Assembly: GCA_905116865.2 (NCBI GenBank)
Contig: CAJHNH020001158.1
Coordinates: forward strand, 1 to 64,000
Length of the DNA stretch: 64,000 nt
Direction of reading: 5' to 3'
DNA from: Candidula unifasciata
Taxonomy: Eukaryota; Mollusca; Gastropoda; Stylommatophora; Geomitridae
In this document: positions 1 to 13,438 of the stretch, piece by piece
Numbering within the stretch: position 1 is the first letter of the stretch
Layout: each line of letters begins with the position of its first letter
Program-made: the position numbers and the translations under genes
Notes under the pieces: generated by a model
Seen by the model: the letters and a program-made list of their open reading frames with translations, nothing else
Database searches by the model: none
What the model was told of the DNA's origin: nothing

Positions 1-190
1 CAGGACTAAAAACATGCACATGACCGACAGGACTCGTAACACACATATGACTGACCAACAACTGACAGCAAGTAGGGAATACAATGACTCGATAATGACA
101 GACTAACATGCACATGACCGACAGGGAATGTAACAAAAATATGACTGACAGCCAGTATGGAATGACGATAATGACAGGACTAGAACGCAT
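1..190. repeat. Short direct repeat, period about 94 bp
   Basis: CATGCACATGACCGACAGG occurs near 13 and again near 107, each followed by ATATGACTGAC and a GATAATGACAG-type end. It may be the edge of a longer array cut by the window. Confidence 0.6.
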
Positions 191-240
191 AGCCTCCAAT
201 ACCACCCCATCACTGGGATGATAGCAAAGGGTTGGTAACG

Positions 241-1325
241 TGATACACATGGTCCCGGCAAAAAGCCACGCTAGAATCCAGCAAGACGGCAACGACGAGA
301 ATTGACTGAATGGCCTTCCGCTCCCCTTCCCCCCCCCCCCCCAACCTTTCCCTAAATCTTTCGGATGCACTATGAGTTTAACCCCCCAACCCATTCCCAC
401 TGAGAGCACTTGAGTTCGTTGCCCATCATGCCACAACAATTCTCATCGCCGATCATTTGGATCTCAAAGCGTGAGCTGGGACGGTCCGGTTATATGGTAT
501 TTACGTACACCGGAGCTTAGCTATCAACACAACCCGATCACATAATAAAACAAATGACGACTGGACTCGCTTAAGACTCCACACAAACTCCCACACACAT
601 ATCCAATACACGACTAACCCGTTCATATTACAGGAAGACAACTATAAGACCACTATGGTCATACGCGGAAAATTTTCACATTTCGGAACTATTCACATTC
701 AAAAACTGTTTTCAGTACTTTTTGGAAAATTAAAATACTCAAAATTTTAAAAACAATAAATGGTGGCCCGAAAGGTCGTTGTGTTTGGAAGCTCGCTCTC
801 CTTCGAGATACGCCTAGCCAGATCAAAGGGAGACAGAACAAACAGGAAACACCACGAATGAAGAAGGAAGACTTGCACCAGTGACAACAGGACGAGCGGT
901 TTGATACGGAGGGAAGCATTAAGCCAGAAATGGCACAAACACCAGTATTCAGTCACGAAAGTGACGCAAATAACCCAGACCACAAATATAGGCGGAGACT
1001 GTTAGCAGCCTAGGCTAGCTAGCAGCAGTCTGAACGTGGTCGAGCTTTTCTTTTTTTTCTTAAAAGGACTTGGACTTGGACATCTGGATCAGTCGATATT
1101 TTTTCTTTTTACCGCAATAAGCTTTAACTTCAACAAAACATAAATAACTACAGGCTGATAGTTACTATCTCTAACAAATGATGTGAATGAAGAGTTGAGT
1201 AACTTATCTTAATTACCTTTTAATATTAGTTTCTAATTATTTTTTTTTTTTTAAGTACTACCACCAACCAGGAAATGATGAAAGAAAAACGTATATAAGA
1301 GTCAATAAGAGACAGTTTGGAAGCC
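241..1325. other. No gene recognised
   Basis: Only a short poly-C run near 331-342 and T/A-rich low-complexity stretches near 1045 and 1240 stand out. Short ORFs on the minus strand at 689-983 show no family resemblance. Confidence 0.4.
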
Positions 1326-1515
1326 TGCGTGGTGAAGCGGCTAGCTGCTTGCCTGAGAATCTGAAGGTCGTGGCTTCAAATCCGCATGGTGCTGGACTTA
1401 TTTCAAGCCTGACCTTGGCTACAGGTCGACCCAGCCTTAAATGAGACTAGGTAAAGCCATGGGAAGTAAAGACGACCGGCCCTACATCATCCATCTGGGT
1501 CTATAAAGATATGAG
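1326..1515 (+). repeat. SINE-3 copy (tRNA-derived), partial
   Basis: tRNA-like head with box A (GTGGTGAAGCGGCTAGC) and box B-like GGCTTCAAATCC, then the SINE-3 body words GACCTTGGC, GTCGACCCAGCCTTAAATG and GGAAGTAAAGACGACCGGCC. The 3' end is lost. Confidence 0.75.
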
Positions 1516-1669
1516 TCTTCATATCTCCGATGCGCCATTGGCATGTAAAGGGAATTTAACACTATTATTTAACAGTTTAAAGTCAAAACCATCATTTTAT
1601 ATTTCACTGCAGCTCAAACGGTTAGGTATTTTTCGTTTAGTTAACCCTATCTCTGTGACGTCCAGACTC

Positions 1670-1775
1670 CATGGGGAGTTACCGGGAAAGTCCAATATTA
1701 TGGGGGGATGTAGGATAAGTGTAAGACGGTATTCATTTCACACCCTAAGACCCCTATACTATCGAACTTTCCCGG
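1670..1775. repeat. Short inverted repeat
   Basis: CCGGGAAAGT (about 1681-1690) and its complement ACTTTCCCGG (about 1766-1775) are about 75 bases apart. Could be a small fold-back element. Nothing else supports it. Confidence 0.3.
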
Positions 1776-1809
1776 AAACTGCTTATGAAGTCACCAAGAT
1801 GGGGTAAAC

Positions 1810-2440
1810 TAAGCGAATAGAATCGCCATTCAAAGTCCAAAGGATCATTTGTATTGTACCAGGTTTTATCCCCGGTCGCTCAGTATCTCTTCGCAGAAGG
1901 CAAGCTGCCTGCGACCAACGTCACACAAAGAACGAACTCCGTAGCTAAATTCACAGACGTCGGAACCTGGGCGCTCAGACCTTGAGTACCCCCTCCCACC
2001 TCTCCCTCATCTGTGGCGGGAGGAAAAGGGGGGGGGGGGCTTAAGCCCTAGAAAATTATGAAGCTGAAGGCCCCTACTCCCTCTTCAAAATTTCTTGATG
2101 AGAGCACACCTAGCTCCAGTGACGATCCCTCTGTGTGTTTTTTTTTTGGGGGGGGGGGGGGGGCTGTCAGTCATTAAGATTCGGAAAGACATTGTATTTA
2201 ACTCTTTACAAATCTTAGAAGATTTTGTAAACTTTGGCAAAAGTAGTACAATAAAAAAAATGAATAAAGTACAGAGAGAAGCGCCTGGCCGATCCGTTAG
2301 TACGCGGGGCTCTCACGCGGCAGACAAGAGTTCGACCGTGGTAAGGTGAGTCACGACCCAGTAGAAAATAGATATCTCCAGTGGGCCGTGGGTGACTAAT
2401 TGTCGGCGCCTGAGGCTTAAAGGTTGGCATCTTTAGACTG
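1810..2440. other. No gene; G-tracts and a tRNA-like stretch
   Basis: Holds G runs near 2029 and 2148. A stretch near 2283-2345 (CTGGCCGATCCGTTAGTACG ... GAGTTCGACC) resembles a decayed tRNA-like SINE head. No coding family was recognised. Confidence 0.4.
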
Positions 2441-2752
2441 TGGATCAACGCCATGGCACAAGGATAGTAACCTATAAGTGCTCCGTTCTACTTCTGACTC
2501 AAATCTGAGTCCGAAAAATCTCAGCGCAATGCACGAACTCCGTAGCACCGACGAGGATCCTGAAACACTTTGGATATATTTTTAACTCCATATTTTGCCC
2601 GTGCAGCGCTGTTATGCTACTCCTTTTCGGTTTCCAACTGCCAAGGGATTTTTTAAAACTTGCGCAACAATACACACGGGCCTTCACTGAGGCTTGAAGC
2701 CAGGACCTCCAGCACTTAAGGCGGACGCGATGCCTTGAGACCACACAGCCCC
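2441..2752 (-). repeat. SINE-4 copy (tRNA-like)
   Basis: Reverse-strand copy of the family seen at 18410, 51236 and 61425. Shared words include GATCAAC, GTAACCT, AAGTGCTCC, TCTACTTCTGACTCAA, CGAACTCCGTAGCACCG and, at the head, GAAGCCAGGACCTCCAG. Confidence 0.7.
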
Positions 2753-2765
2753 TGATTGGCAGCTT

Positions 2766-3355
2766 ATATAGCTGGATCACCTGTAAATGGACAGCCTAAA
2801 CAGCTGGGTCACCTGTAAATGGACAGCCTAAACAGCTGGGTCACCTGTAAATGGACAGCCTAAACAGCTGGGTCACCTGTAAATGGACAGCCTAAACAGC
2901 TGGGTCACCTGTAAATGGACAGCCTAAACAGATGGATCACCTGTAAATGGACAGCCTAAACAGCTGGGTCACCTGTAAATGGACAGCCTAAACAGATGGA
3001 TCACCTGTAAATGGACAGCCTAAACAGCTGGGTCACCTGTAAATGGACAGCCTTAACAGATGGATCACCTGTAAATGGACAGCCTAAACAGATGGATCAC
3101 CTGTAAATGGACAGCCTAAACAGCTGGATCACCTGTAAATGGACAGCCTAAACAGCTGGGTCACCTGTAACTGGACAGCTTAACCTGTTGGGTCACCTAT
3201 AAATGGATAGCTTAAACAGTTGGGTCACCTGTAAATGGACAGCCTAAACAGTTGGGTCACCTGTAAATGGACAGCCTAAACAGCTGGGTCACCTGTAAGT
3301 GGACAGCTTAAACAGTTGAGTCACCCGTAAATGGGCAGCTTAAATAGTTGGGTCG
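2766..3355. repeat. 32-bp minisatellite, about 18 copies
   Basis: Units of CAGCTGGGTCACCTGTAAAT plus GGACAGCCTAAA repeat head to tail. Variants GGGTCACC/GGATCACC and CAGC/CAGA alternate. The last 5 units drift most, consistent with decay at an array edge. Confidence 0.95.
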
Positions 3356-3524
3356 CCAATACGAAAATTTGCACACGAGGTATTCATATATACTGAAACA
3401 GATAGATCTCACAATATGATTATCATCGGGGTTTTTCCCTTAAAAATAAAAACGCTGGCTGAACAGTTCTGTGGCTAAGCAGTTCGTGACAGCGTTTCTC
3501 GCGTCCTAGAATTATATTTCCACA

Positions 3525-3990
3525 GCTGACGATTGTCACCATTATTAAGACATCCAAGCATAACTAAGAGTGCAAATAGACAGATTATTAACAGCATATT
3601 CATTCCAACATTAAGCTACCAGTGCCAAACATGGACAATATCTAAAGCACATAAACGCAAAATCACCACCTGCGAGAGGTGCCTGAGAAAAGCAGCCAAC
3701 CTAACCATCCGAGATCGAGTGAATAATGAAACTATCAGGCAAATTGTGGGAACGACACCTTTTACTAGATTCATCAAGAAACAGCAGATCATGTGGTTTG
3801 GCCATCTCGTTAAAATGCAGCAAGATCAAATACCATCACAAGCACTACATCTCAGATCAGCTACAATAGCAAGAGGACGGCCGCGGAAAAAATAGATCGA
3901 CAACATTAAAGACACTCTACGCCGTCACGGCATGACAAAAGCTAGTGGCAGCCAAGGTGCACTGGATCACTAATTATTCCTCCCTACGTC
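3525..3990 (+). pseudogene. Non-LTR retrotransposon (LINE-alpha) ORF2 C-terminal remnant
   Basis: Reading gives INSIFIPTLSYQCQTW, ITTCERCLRKAANLTIRDRV and FIKKQQIMWFGHLVKMQQ then RGRPRKK, the typical tail of reverse transcriptase ORFs in this group. It lacks the endonuclease and the catalytic RT core, so it is a 5'-truncated dead copy. The same family recurs at 6000-7740, 17465-18060, 31440-31770 and 32425-32900. It ends about 450 bases upstream of the WBP11 ATG. Confidence 0.8.
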
Positions 3991-4299
3991 GCTTAACGCA
4001 GAATTAATCAAGTAACAGAAAGTATTGTGAACGGCACTCATAGAAAGAAGTATAAAGATAGAAGAAACAAACTAGACAACATAAAAATCGAAAGCTATAG
4101 TTACCGTGAGAGAATTTTGGACTTTACCACGTAATATTTTCAAAGACAGTAATGTGTACACTGTACCCAACCTTTTTTGTGAAGAAGGAACATCATTTTT
4201 ATATTTATTAAAGAAGACTCGTGTATATTCTTGGGATTAAAAACTCTGCATTTTTGTTTTATTGCGAACTAACGTTTTTTTGTTTTGTTCCGCCAATAA

Positions 4300-4436
4300 C
4301 ATAAGAGGCCGGTAGGGCGCATTCCATATTTTATAATAAACAATTGTTAGAATGGTTGCTTACCGTGGATAGAAGAAGAGGAGAGTGAACCGAGTTGAAT
4401 TGATTTATTGTCCAGGGATTGCTCTAGACCAGCAAG
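4300..4436 (+). promoter_or_regulatory. WBP11 probable promoter / 5'UTR
   Basis: The 430 bases between the end of a LINE fragment (about 3990) and the WBP11 ATG. I see no clear TATA box. The last 100 bases are purine-rich and free of recognisable repeats, so they probably hold the transcription start and 5'UTR. Inferred from position only. Confidence 0.35.
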
Positions 4437-4500
4437 ATGGGGAGGAGGTCAATAAACACCACTAAAAGTGGGAAGTATATGAATCCCACTGATCAATTCC
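4437..4500 (+). CDS. WBP11: WBP11 exon 1 (initiator)
   Basis: Encodes the first 21 residues, starting MGRRS and continuing TTKSGKYMNPTDQF, the hallmark N-terminus of WBP11. The exon ends in phase 1 at a GTAAGT donor (4501). The start context is AAGATGG. Confidence 0.95.
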
Positions 4501-7500
4501 GTAAGTAAATTTTGATGAAATTGGTTTTGAAGTATAAAAAACACTTGTATCCTATTATCGATAAATATTCTGACTGTTTTTTCTTGTCTGAACACTTGCT
4601 AGAAACCAGCAGTTTGATTTGAAATACGCATTTTTTTGGAGAAAAAAACACCTTGAAATATAAAAATACAAATATGCTACAAGATGTGTGTTACGGGGAA
4701 TTTAATCCTCGACTGCATTCCCATATTTTTTTATTATTTTTATGTGCATTTTTTACAAAAATGTTTTGGCTTAGCCACTGAGTTCAGTCAGTAATCAGTT
4801 ACTTTTAAGTTAGTTTTACAAACAGGTAATCAGTTGTTATTACATCTTTTACAAGTTGTTACCAATTAATCCTTGCTTGTTTTTTGCTTCTTGTGAGATT
4901 TTACTTGGCGGTTTAAGTTTTGCATTCAGTGTAGTAGTAGTAGTTTTCTCACTTTCCTGGGTCGCCAAAAAAGTGTCCCAGCCAACGGGCTGCTGGGGAA
5001 GTTATGACAGGACTAAGAGGCTGGCAGTGGTTGTATTATTGCTACAGAAAATACAGTAAGATATAAATTAAGTGGACTGAAGAAACAGTATTTGACCATG
5101 GCAGTGTTAAAGAAATATGCAACAGAAAAGCAAAATATGAGATCGCAATGACTTAACACAGCAATCCTGGTAAATAACAGAAGAAATCCCATTGTGTAGG
5201 TTCCGAGGCCCCATTAGTGGGAAAACAAGAACAGATCCATTGCCTGCCCAAAAACATGTTGTAAGAGTCGACTAATTGGGAGCTTCCTTCGAAGTCGGAG
5301 TACATCTGCATTAGAGGCAGGGAATCAACAGTCTGCATGCAAATGACAGACCTGTGAAATGGATGTTCATGCAATGCAACACTGTTTCTGGAACAGGACT
5401 AGAGTCCAGAAGTGGATGAAACAACCAGAACTTTCCTCCGGATTTTACAGCAGTGGAACACAAAGAAGAAGAAGAGAGAACAGAAGAGATCTTGAAATAA
5501 TGGAAACAAGGAAAATTAAAATGAATGGTGCTAGCTGACATAAGATGCAAAAGAAATGATAGTAAGAAAATACACAGACTACTCACTAACATACACAGGA
5601 GGAGGGTTCCTGGTGCATCCGAACATAGCTAACTACACATTAGACATCAGTTATTGCTCAGACAGAAATACAACCTTAAAAATTAAATAAAGAGAATAAA
5701 CAGAAGCATATATGATGCAATGATCACTATAAAAAGAGCAAAAAGATAAACTCTGTGTTAATCTGTCTGAAGAGCTAGAGAAATAAACAGCATACTGTTT
5801 GTAGATGAGAGACTTTACAGGAAAGGTAGGTGAGAAAAGTTCCTAGGTCCACATGCTGCTAAGAACAGTGATGGCAAAATTGAGGAGTGAATATAAAACC
5901 ATTATGCTTAGTATTGCTGAAGAATTATGTGGAATCAGACAAATGGAAACAAACATAGTTATAATAAGTATTTGCCTTGGCGGTGCGAATAAGTCAATGA
6001 ATGGTTAAGAAGGGGGGAAAGTATAAAAACAGTGGATAAAATCAAAGAAAGAATATTATAAACTATAGATTGCAATGGAGAGAAAACCAACCAGAAATTC
6101 AAGAAAGCAAAACAAGACTCATTTGAATGTTTAAGAGAGTCATTAGCAGAAAATATGAAAACAGCCAACAAAACATTTTTTAAAGTAGTCAAAAGTATGT
6201 GGAAAAGGAAAAAGAGATGCTGGCTGCAACACCATCTATCTACATCCTCTTCATGTCGCTGTTTACACATAAGGCAACACAAGCGATCTCCATTGCTGCC
6301 GGTCTGCTGCTTTTCTACCCATGGCATCCCTTGTCAGTTTACATTCCTTCATTTTCCATTCTATTGTCCTTCTCCAGGTTTCCTTAGGTCATCCACGTCT
6401 CCTTTTCCCATCTGTTGTCCACCGGAGAGTTGTTTTTGCCAGAGTGTCACAGGGCATTCTGCAAACATGTCCAAGCCATCTCCATTGTCTTACTTTGATA
6501 ATATTTGCCAGTGATGCACATTCTGTTTTCCTCCTCAGTTCTTCATTAGTGATCTTGTTTGGCCAAAATATTTGTTGCAACACCATAGAAATAATTAATG
6601 ATGAGACAGGAAAGCCATTAATCGATCCACCAGAAACAGCAGAAAAAAAATTGAAGGAATACATAAGTGATCTCTTTAACCCCCTAGGAGATCACCAGGA
6701 AAGAACAACAGAGTAAGTGCTAGAACCAGATATACAGTCTCCCAGAAATAATCCAAGCAGCAGGGGAAAGCTACATCAAATGGCTTTACAAAATATTTAA
6801 CGTAGCATGGTTACAACAAACTGCCCCCTATGAGTGGCAGCATGCAATAGTTATACAAAGGAAGTACACAAGAATGCAGTCAGTACAGTCATGAAAAAAT
6901 GCGCCATGATAATTGAAATGAGGCTGAGACCAGTGATAGAACCATAGATGGCAGAAGAAGAGATGGATGGGATTTAGGAGAAATAGAAACTGCACGTTTG
7001 CAATCTTCAGACTTAAACAGTTAATTGAAAAGAACATTGATTATGATAACTTATTTGTAGACCAGGAGAAACCTTTTGACAGAGTTGATTGTCAAGTATT
7101 CTAGCAAGTAATGGCTCTATATGGACTAAGCAGATACTGCATTCCAAAGGTGCAAATGTTTCTGTAGGGATTGTAGGTGCTCTTAGTTAGAATACATCTA
7201 GGAACATCTAAAGCATTGGCAAGAACATCTAAAGTAAGACAGTTATGTGTCTTATTCCCACTTCTGTTTATCACCTACATCAATAGAATATGCAAGGATG
7301 CCAAGTCCAGGAGCAAAAATATTAGTAAGATCAATGAATTACTCTTTGCTTATGACCAGTCATGAAATTGCATCATCTGACAGCCATGATTGAAGAATGT
7401 TAAGCAAATAATATGAGAATCATCACTGAAAAGACAGAAGTAATGACAGTAGGAAGAAAGAAGCAGAACCAAAGCATAGCAGTAGAGTACCTAGGTATTA

Positions 7501-10500
7501 AACATGCACTTAGTTTAAATATTTGCAAACAACATTCACAGAAGATGGTAAATTAGTTAAAGAAATTAACATCAGTTGCAGTAAAGCAAACCCAGTATTG
7601 GGACAGATAACCCCTCTCTTACATCATAAGACAGTCCCAATTGGCACAGAGACACTTTTGATAAAAAGTGTATTCATTCCCACTTTGTGCTATAAGTGTG
7701 AGACATTGTAACTCACAACAAACTAGAAATAAAAAAATTAGTATCCATAGTCATATTATAAATATAGATATATATATATATATAAAATTCAGAGATGCAG
7801 ATTTCAACCCAAGGCCTTCACATAACAGGTGAGCATTTAACCACTATGGCAGCTGCACTTGGCATACAATGACATATGTATGTTTCAACACATTCAGCAA
7901 GTGTGTGTGTATATTCCATCACTGTCCTTCCTCATTCTCCTATCGCTGTCTTCTTTTTCCTCTTCTACATTCCGGTATTGAACTATCTGGATAGCCAGTG
8001 CCCTGTCTTGTTTTTAAACATTTGACTCAGATATATTGTTTTAGTTTACCATAATCCCACCATAATCTCAGAATTTGAAACTCTGAAACATTTAGTTATA
8101 AATATTTTTTTTACATGGGTTATATTTTTCCTCAATAGGAAAAGAAGCCAGGAAAAGGGAGCTTAAAAAGGTATGATGTTTTTTAAAATTATATTATATC
8201 ACTTTGTTTACTGTAAGTGATTTATCTCACTGATTACATCACCAAGCAAGTACTGAAATAGGAAACAAATGGATTAATGTAACATCTAAGAGAAACCCTG
8301 AGAAGAATGCTGATAAGAGAGGCCACAGGTGAAGACCTGGATAGCATCCATGGTATCCAAAGGATTGCACAGTTTAGAACAGAGTGGAGGAACGAATGAA
8401 CAAAGTTCATTTTCAGAGTGTTAAGAATTGATCAGGCAAATGCAGCATTTCAGAAGATGAAAAGTATCTTCTGTAGTAAATCACTCTCATTAAACATCAG
8501 AAAACAAGTGCTTAAATGTTATATCGAGCACATTCTGTTGTATGATAGTCAATCTTGAAATGTGAGCAAACAAATTAAGAAGAGTTTGGAGGCAACTGAG
8601 ATGGGATTCTTGAGAAGAATGTTGCAAATACCTTGGACTGCCAGAATACCTAACAATGATTTCCTGGAAATGGATAGTGAAAGTAGAACATTATTTACAA
8701 CAATGAGAAGAAGACAAAGTTCTCTGGTCATGTGATGAGAAAAGGAGCACTAGAAAATATTGTGATGACTGGAAAGATCGCTGGTAGAAGAGGTAGACCA
8801 AGAGAAATGATGGTGGGTGGCTTGAGACAGTGACATGGTGGAATATCATCAGTGGAATTGATCCAAAACTCGAAAAAACCAAGATCTGTGGAGATTCATG
8901 AATGCCTACGCCAGCTGGCAAGGTACTTGATGATGATGATGAAGAATTGGGCATGAAGGCCCATCTAACATTCTGCCCTTTAAGTCTCATTCCTTACAGT
9001 TGGTAATTCATTTATACATCATTTCATAGTTAATAATAAACATTATCAGTGAAATCTAATTCTCAGTAACAAATGTTGGAATGTGCTCTAATTATAATTA
9101 CTAAACAAAGATAGTCCTAAGAATATTAACAAATAAAATCTGATGTTTTAGCTCTAATATGCAATAATACACATCATTAACAACAACTTAATAATAATTA
9201 CAAGCTCTGGAATAGTTTGGATGACGCCTACATTTCTGCTAAGGACAGATACTGGTAGAACTTAGAAACAGAACAGTATTTCATTTATGCTTTAGTCTTC
9301 TTCTTCTTCTGCCTTTCTATCCTTCAATGGAGCATAGGCCCTCACCCAACTCACGCCAAGTCTTTCTATCCTTCGCCATTGCATGGAGCTTTCCCCATGT
9401 CCTCCCCATCTTTCTAACTTCATTCTCCAGCTCTCTTCTCCATGTGTTTTTTTGGCCTTCCTTTATTCCTACGCCCCTGTGGGTTCCAATGCAAAGATAT
9501 TCTAGTTATTCTGTTCTCCTATTTTCTCAGTGTGTGTCCTATCCAGCGCCAGCATCTTTTCCTCACCTCTTGGTCCACTGGAGCCTGTTTAGTTATGCTC
9601 TAGTAATGTTAGAAAATACTTTTAGCTGTTTTTTATTTTAAATTAGTTTTGTGGTGAAATTAGGCGCTTTTTTTTTATCATTGAGCATTTGTCATTAATC
9701 AGTGAGGGGCTGTTTCCACAAGCAATGTTGGCTATGGTAAATTTCTTAACATATTCGTGTGTCTCTTCCCAGTTGTACATTTTCTGAGATGTTGGTGTTC
9801 CTCCCTCTTTCTTAATGTTATTCTCCAGTTAATATCGCTATCTCTTGCTCGCTTGCCTTAAACATGCCCACACACACCAGTGTGGTTTTTTGAATGCTGA
9901 CATTAATTGTACATCTGTTTAACCAATGCTGGGCTAATTCTTTTTTTTTTTCTCCTTTTTTATTTAAACAGAACAAGAAACAACGTATTATGGTCAGAAC
10001 TGCGGTTCTAAAAGGCAAAGATCCAATGAAACTACTAGAAGAGATGGAAGTAATAGACAGGATGGGTATGTGCTAGTATACTGTAATGCTTTGTTTAGGG
10101 CTGAAGTATTTAACAAATGTCAGTTACATATCTGGGACAGTGTCATGCCATTAAATAAAGTAGTCCTGCAAATATCATGTATTCTTCTCCCCCTCCCCCC
10201 AGCTGTTAGGCAATTTAATAGTGTGAGAATATCTAGGCTCCATAATAAACAGCAATGGAGACTGTTCCATAAAAGTCAAAGGAAGGATGGTTTTAGCAAT
10301 ACAAAGATTAAACAGCATTACAAATCTGTAGTTAAGCACCAGCAAGGAAATCGAAGTTACAGTTTTGAGTAATCATCTTCCCTGTAGCAACATATGGATG
10401 CAAATCATGGACTATTTACCGGTCCTTAAGGAGTTGTTGAGTTGAGTCAAGAATTGACATCACAGCATTCAGGGCATTCTAATACGTGCAGCCAGCGCAG

Positions 10501-13407
10501 AGTTCCAATACTGATGGCGCCAGTTACAATCTGGTTATATGTCCATCTTGCCTTTCATCGGAGTGAAGTGAGCCGGCCGGCACTCTTCCGAATACCGGCC
10601 CCATATTATTCAAAGACAAAAAATCCCATTCAGGGCCTCAAGAGGTCGTTGTTAGGGACCTAAGAGGTCATGTTGTTAAAAATATGGAACAGGAAATGCC
10701 TTCTTTTATTATATAAGTTTGTTTGAACGAAATTACAGAGTCTTCGCTAGTATAGTTGATATGCAGTCTGCTTGTTACGCCTGTGATCAGGTTGATCGGG
10801 GTTCGATTCTCCGGGGGGCCAAAAGAAAAAAAAAAAATTTTTCTATTTCTTTCTTCAAAAGGGTGCGATATCTGCGCCTTTACTCGGTCTTGTGGTTAAC
10901 AGCTAGGTTGCGATAGCGGCGGCAAATATTTTTTTACTTTTAAAAGGGTGGTTTAGACGTTGTTTTGTAGTATTGCACGTTGTGTTGTGGTTAACAACTA
11001 GGCTGCGATATCTGCGCCTTTACTCGGTCTTGTGGTTAACAGCTAGGTTGCGATAGCGACGGCAAATTTTTTTTCACTTTTAAAAGGGTGGCTTAGACGT
11101 TGTTTTGTAGTTACAACAGTTGATAAGCAGTTAAAAGGGTGGTTTGCACGTTGTGTTGTGGTTACAACTAGGCTGCGATATAGGCTGCGATTGCGCCTTT
11201 CGCTCGGTCTTGTAGTTAACAGCTAGGCTGCGATAGCGGCGGCGAAATGCTCAATGGTCATGTCACGGGCAGCTAATCTCCTTTTTTTTTTTGTTCGCCC
11301 TTGAAATGGCGGTTGGCATAGTGTATTGTGGTTTACAAATACGCTGCTATATCTGCGCCTTTCGTGCTAGGTTGCGATATCTGCGCCTTTCGCCCCAACA
11401 CATCTGATTTCAGCAGTCCTAATTAGTTGCCTTTTACAACATTCTTTTCAGCCGCCCTTGTGATTACGAGTATGTTGTAACATCACTAGACATCACTAGG
11501 TAGATTACGTGTATCACATTAATGTGCGAAATTCGCTTGCTTAGACAACTGGACCCGCTATCCTGTTTGAACTCTGGACATCAAAGTTGTCGACTGGTCT
11601 GAGAATGCCCGCTACGTCTCAACTCTAACCCATGGTAATTAGCCACCTGCCCGTCCGCAAGTTCAGATCTTTTGTCCGTTGGACTGGAAGATTGCATAAT
11701 TTTTCAACGTAGATGCGTTCACTGGTCCAGCTGTTAAGCTAACGTTAAATTCCACTGAGATAAATTGTTGGTTGGTCAGACACTTTGATCGCTGCTAGGA
11801 AGATCGCTTGGGTTTGCTGTTCAGTCACCTCATTGTTTTCACTTTGTAAAGGTTTCTGTTGGACTTGTGTACTTTTGTTGTTGTTGCGTTTAGAAGGAAT
11901 TCTGGACTCACCGAATGCACCTCGTCACAGTCTCTTTGCGAATTTGTGCACTTGCGTAGATAATTAATTGCTTATCGGCAAAAGTTGCGAATAAAGTGGA
12001 AATATTTCTTTGATAATTTGTGCAGCTACTTTTAATTATGGCAGGTAGACCATCGGCTCCAAAACTTATAAGCAATAATATTCTACAAGTTGATCAACTG
12101 GCAGCTGTAGATGTCAGACCTGATGATTTATATAGAATAATGGACGATAAACTACAGTGGTTGCAATGGCTCGCTATGCACAGAATAATACGGAACTCAG
12201 TAGACTGTTCGTCTTGCAACCGTCGGATGTCATTAGTGTCAAGGCTAGAATGTTCCGATAGATTCTCTTGGCAATGTCGTCGCTGTAATACTCGTTGCAG
12301 TGTACGGACGGGTTCGTTCTTCGCTAATTGTGAACTCCCAACTGAAAGAATTGTGATGGTAATGTTTTACTGGTTGTTCGAAGTCAAGCAAAAAAATGTG
12401 ATGTTTTTTTGAGAGATTGACAAGCTGTGATACAGTAGTCAACTATAACAATTATTTTCGGGTAGAGTGTTACAACTGGCTGCTGCTTAGCAACCCTCAG
12501 TTGGGAGGATTTGATGCTAACGGACAGTCAGTGGTTGTTGAAGTTGACGAGAGCTATTTTTTCCACCGCAAGTACCATCGTGGTTACTTTCGTTGTGGTC
12601 AATGGGTAGTTGGGCTAGTTGAACGTGGTAGTGGCCGTTGCTGGTTGGAAGTTGTTAATAGGCGAGATGCGACAACATTGGAACGCATCATAAGTGAGCA
12701 TGTGTTACCAGGAACGACGATTGTCACCGATGCCTGGCGAGGCTACAACAACGTTGGTCAACTCAACAATGGCATATATGAACATCTCGTTGTTGTTCAT
12801 GCTATTAATTTTGTTGACCGTGTACACGGAGACATCCACACCCAAACAATTGAAGGGCTGTGGATGCAAGTCAAAAGGAAACAGCGTTTCCAAGGCGGCA
12901 CTAGTCGTGCATTGTTTAATACATATTTAGCCGAATTTCAGTGGCGCCACAGTCACAAAGAACATGTTTTTGGACAGTATTTACAACTGTTGTGCCACAA
13001 TTTCGACATATAACTGTCAAATATTATTGGCAGAGTTGCCACTTTTCTTTGACGGAAAGTGTATTGCATTTTGTTTTCTGCATTTCCTTCTTTTCGTCTG
13101 TCATTTCATTTTCTCAGTGACCGCACTAGCAGGTGGTACACACTTCATTGATACTGAACATCCTCTTGTGTTTAGATAAGTTGTAGCCAAGTATATCTTC
13201 TCTGCTATGTCGTTTCTACTACACATCTTAGTATTTTAAAATCCATCAAAGTAGATATGATATTGTTGCAGGTATAACGCAGCGCTCTCTTTAATATACA
13301 TCAAATGCATTAGATATTTAGAGAAACAGGCCGACAGTTTTTATTCCTTCTGAAATCCTGATTTGGCTTCTTGTAATTTAATAATCTGATTGAATATGCT
13401 TTGTGTA

Positions 13408-13438
<31 letters not shown>

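Noticed and set aside
2766..3355. CRISPR-like array
   Set aside because: Units are contiguous with no unique spacers, in a eukaryotic genome. The same holds for the other tandem arrays.
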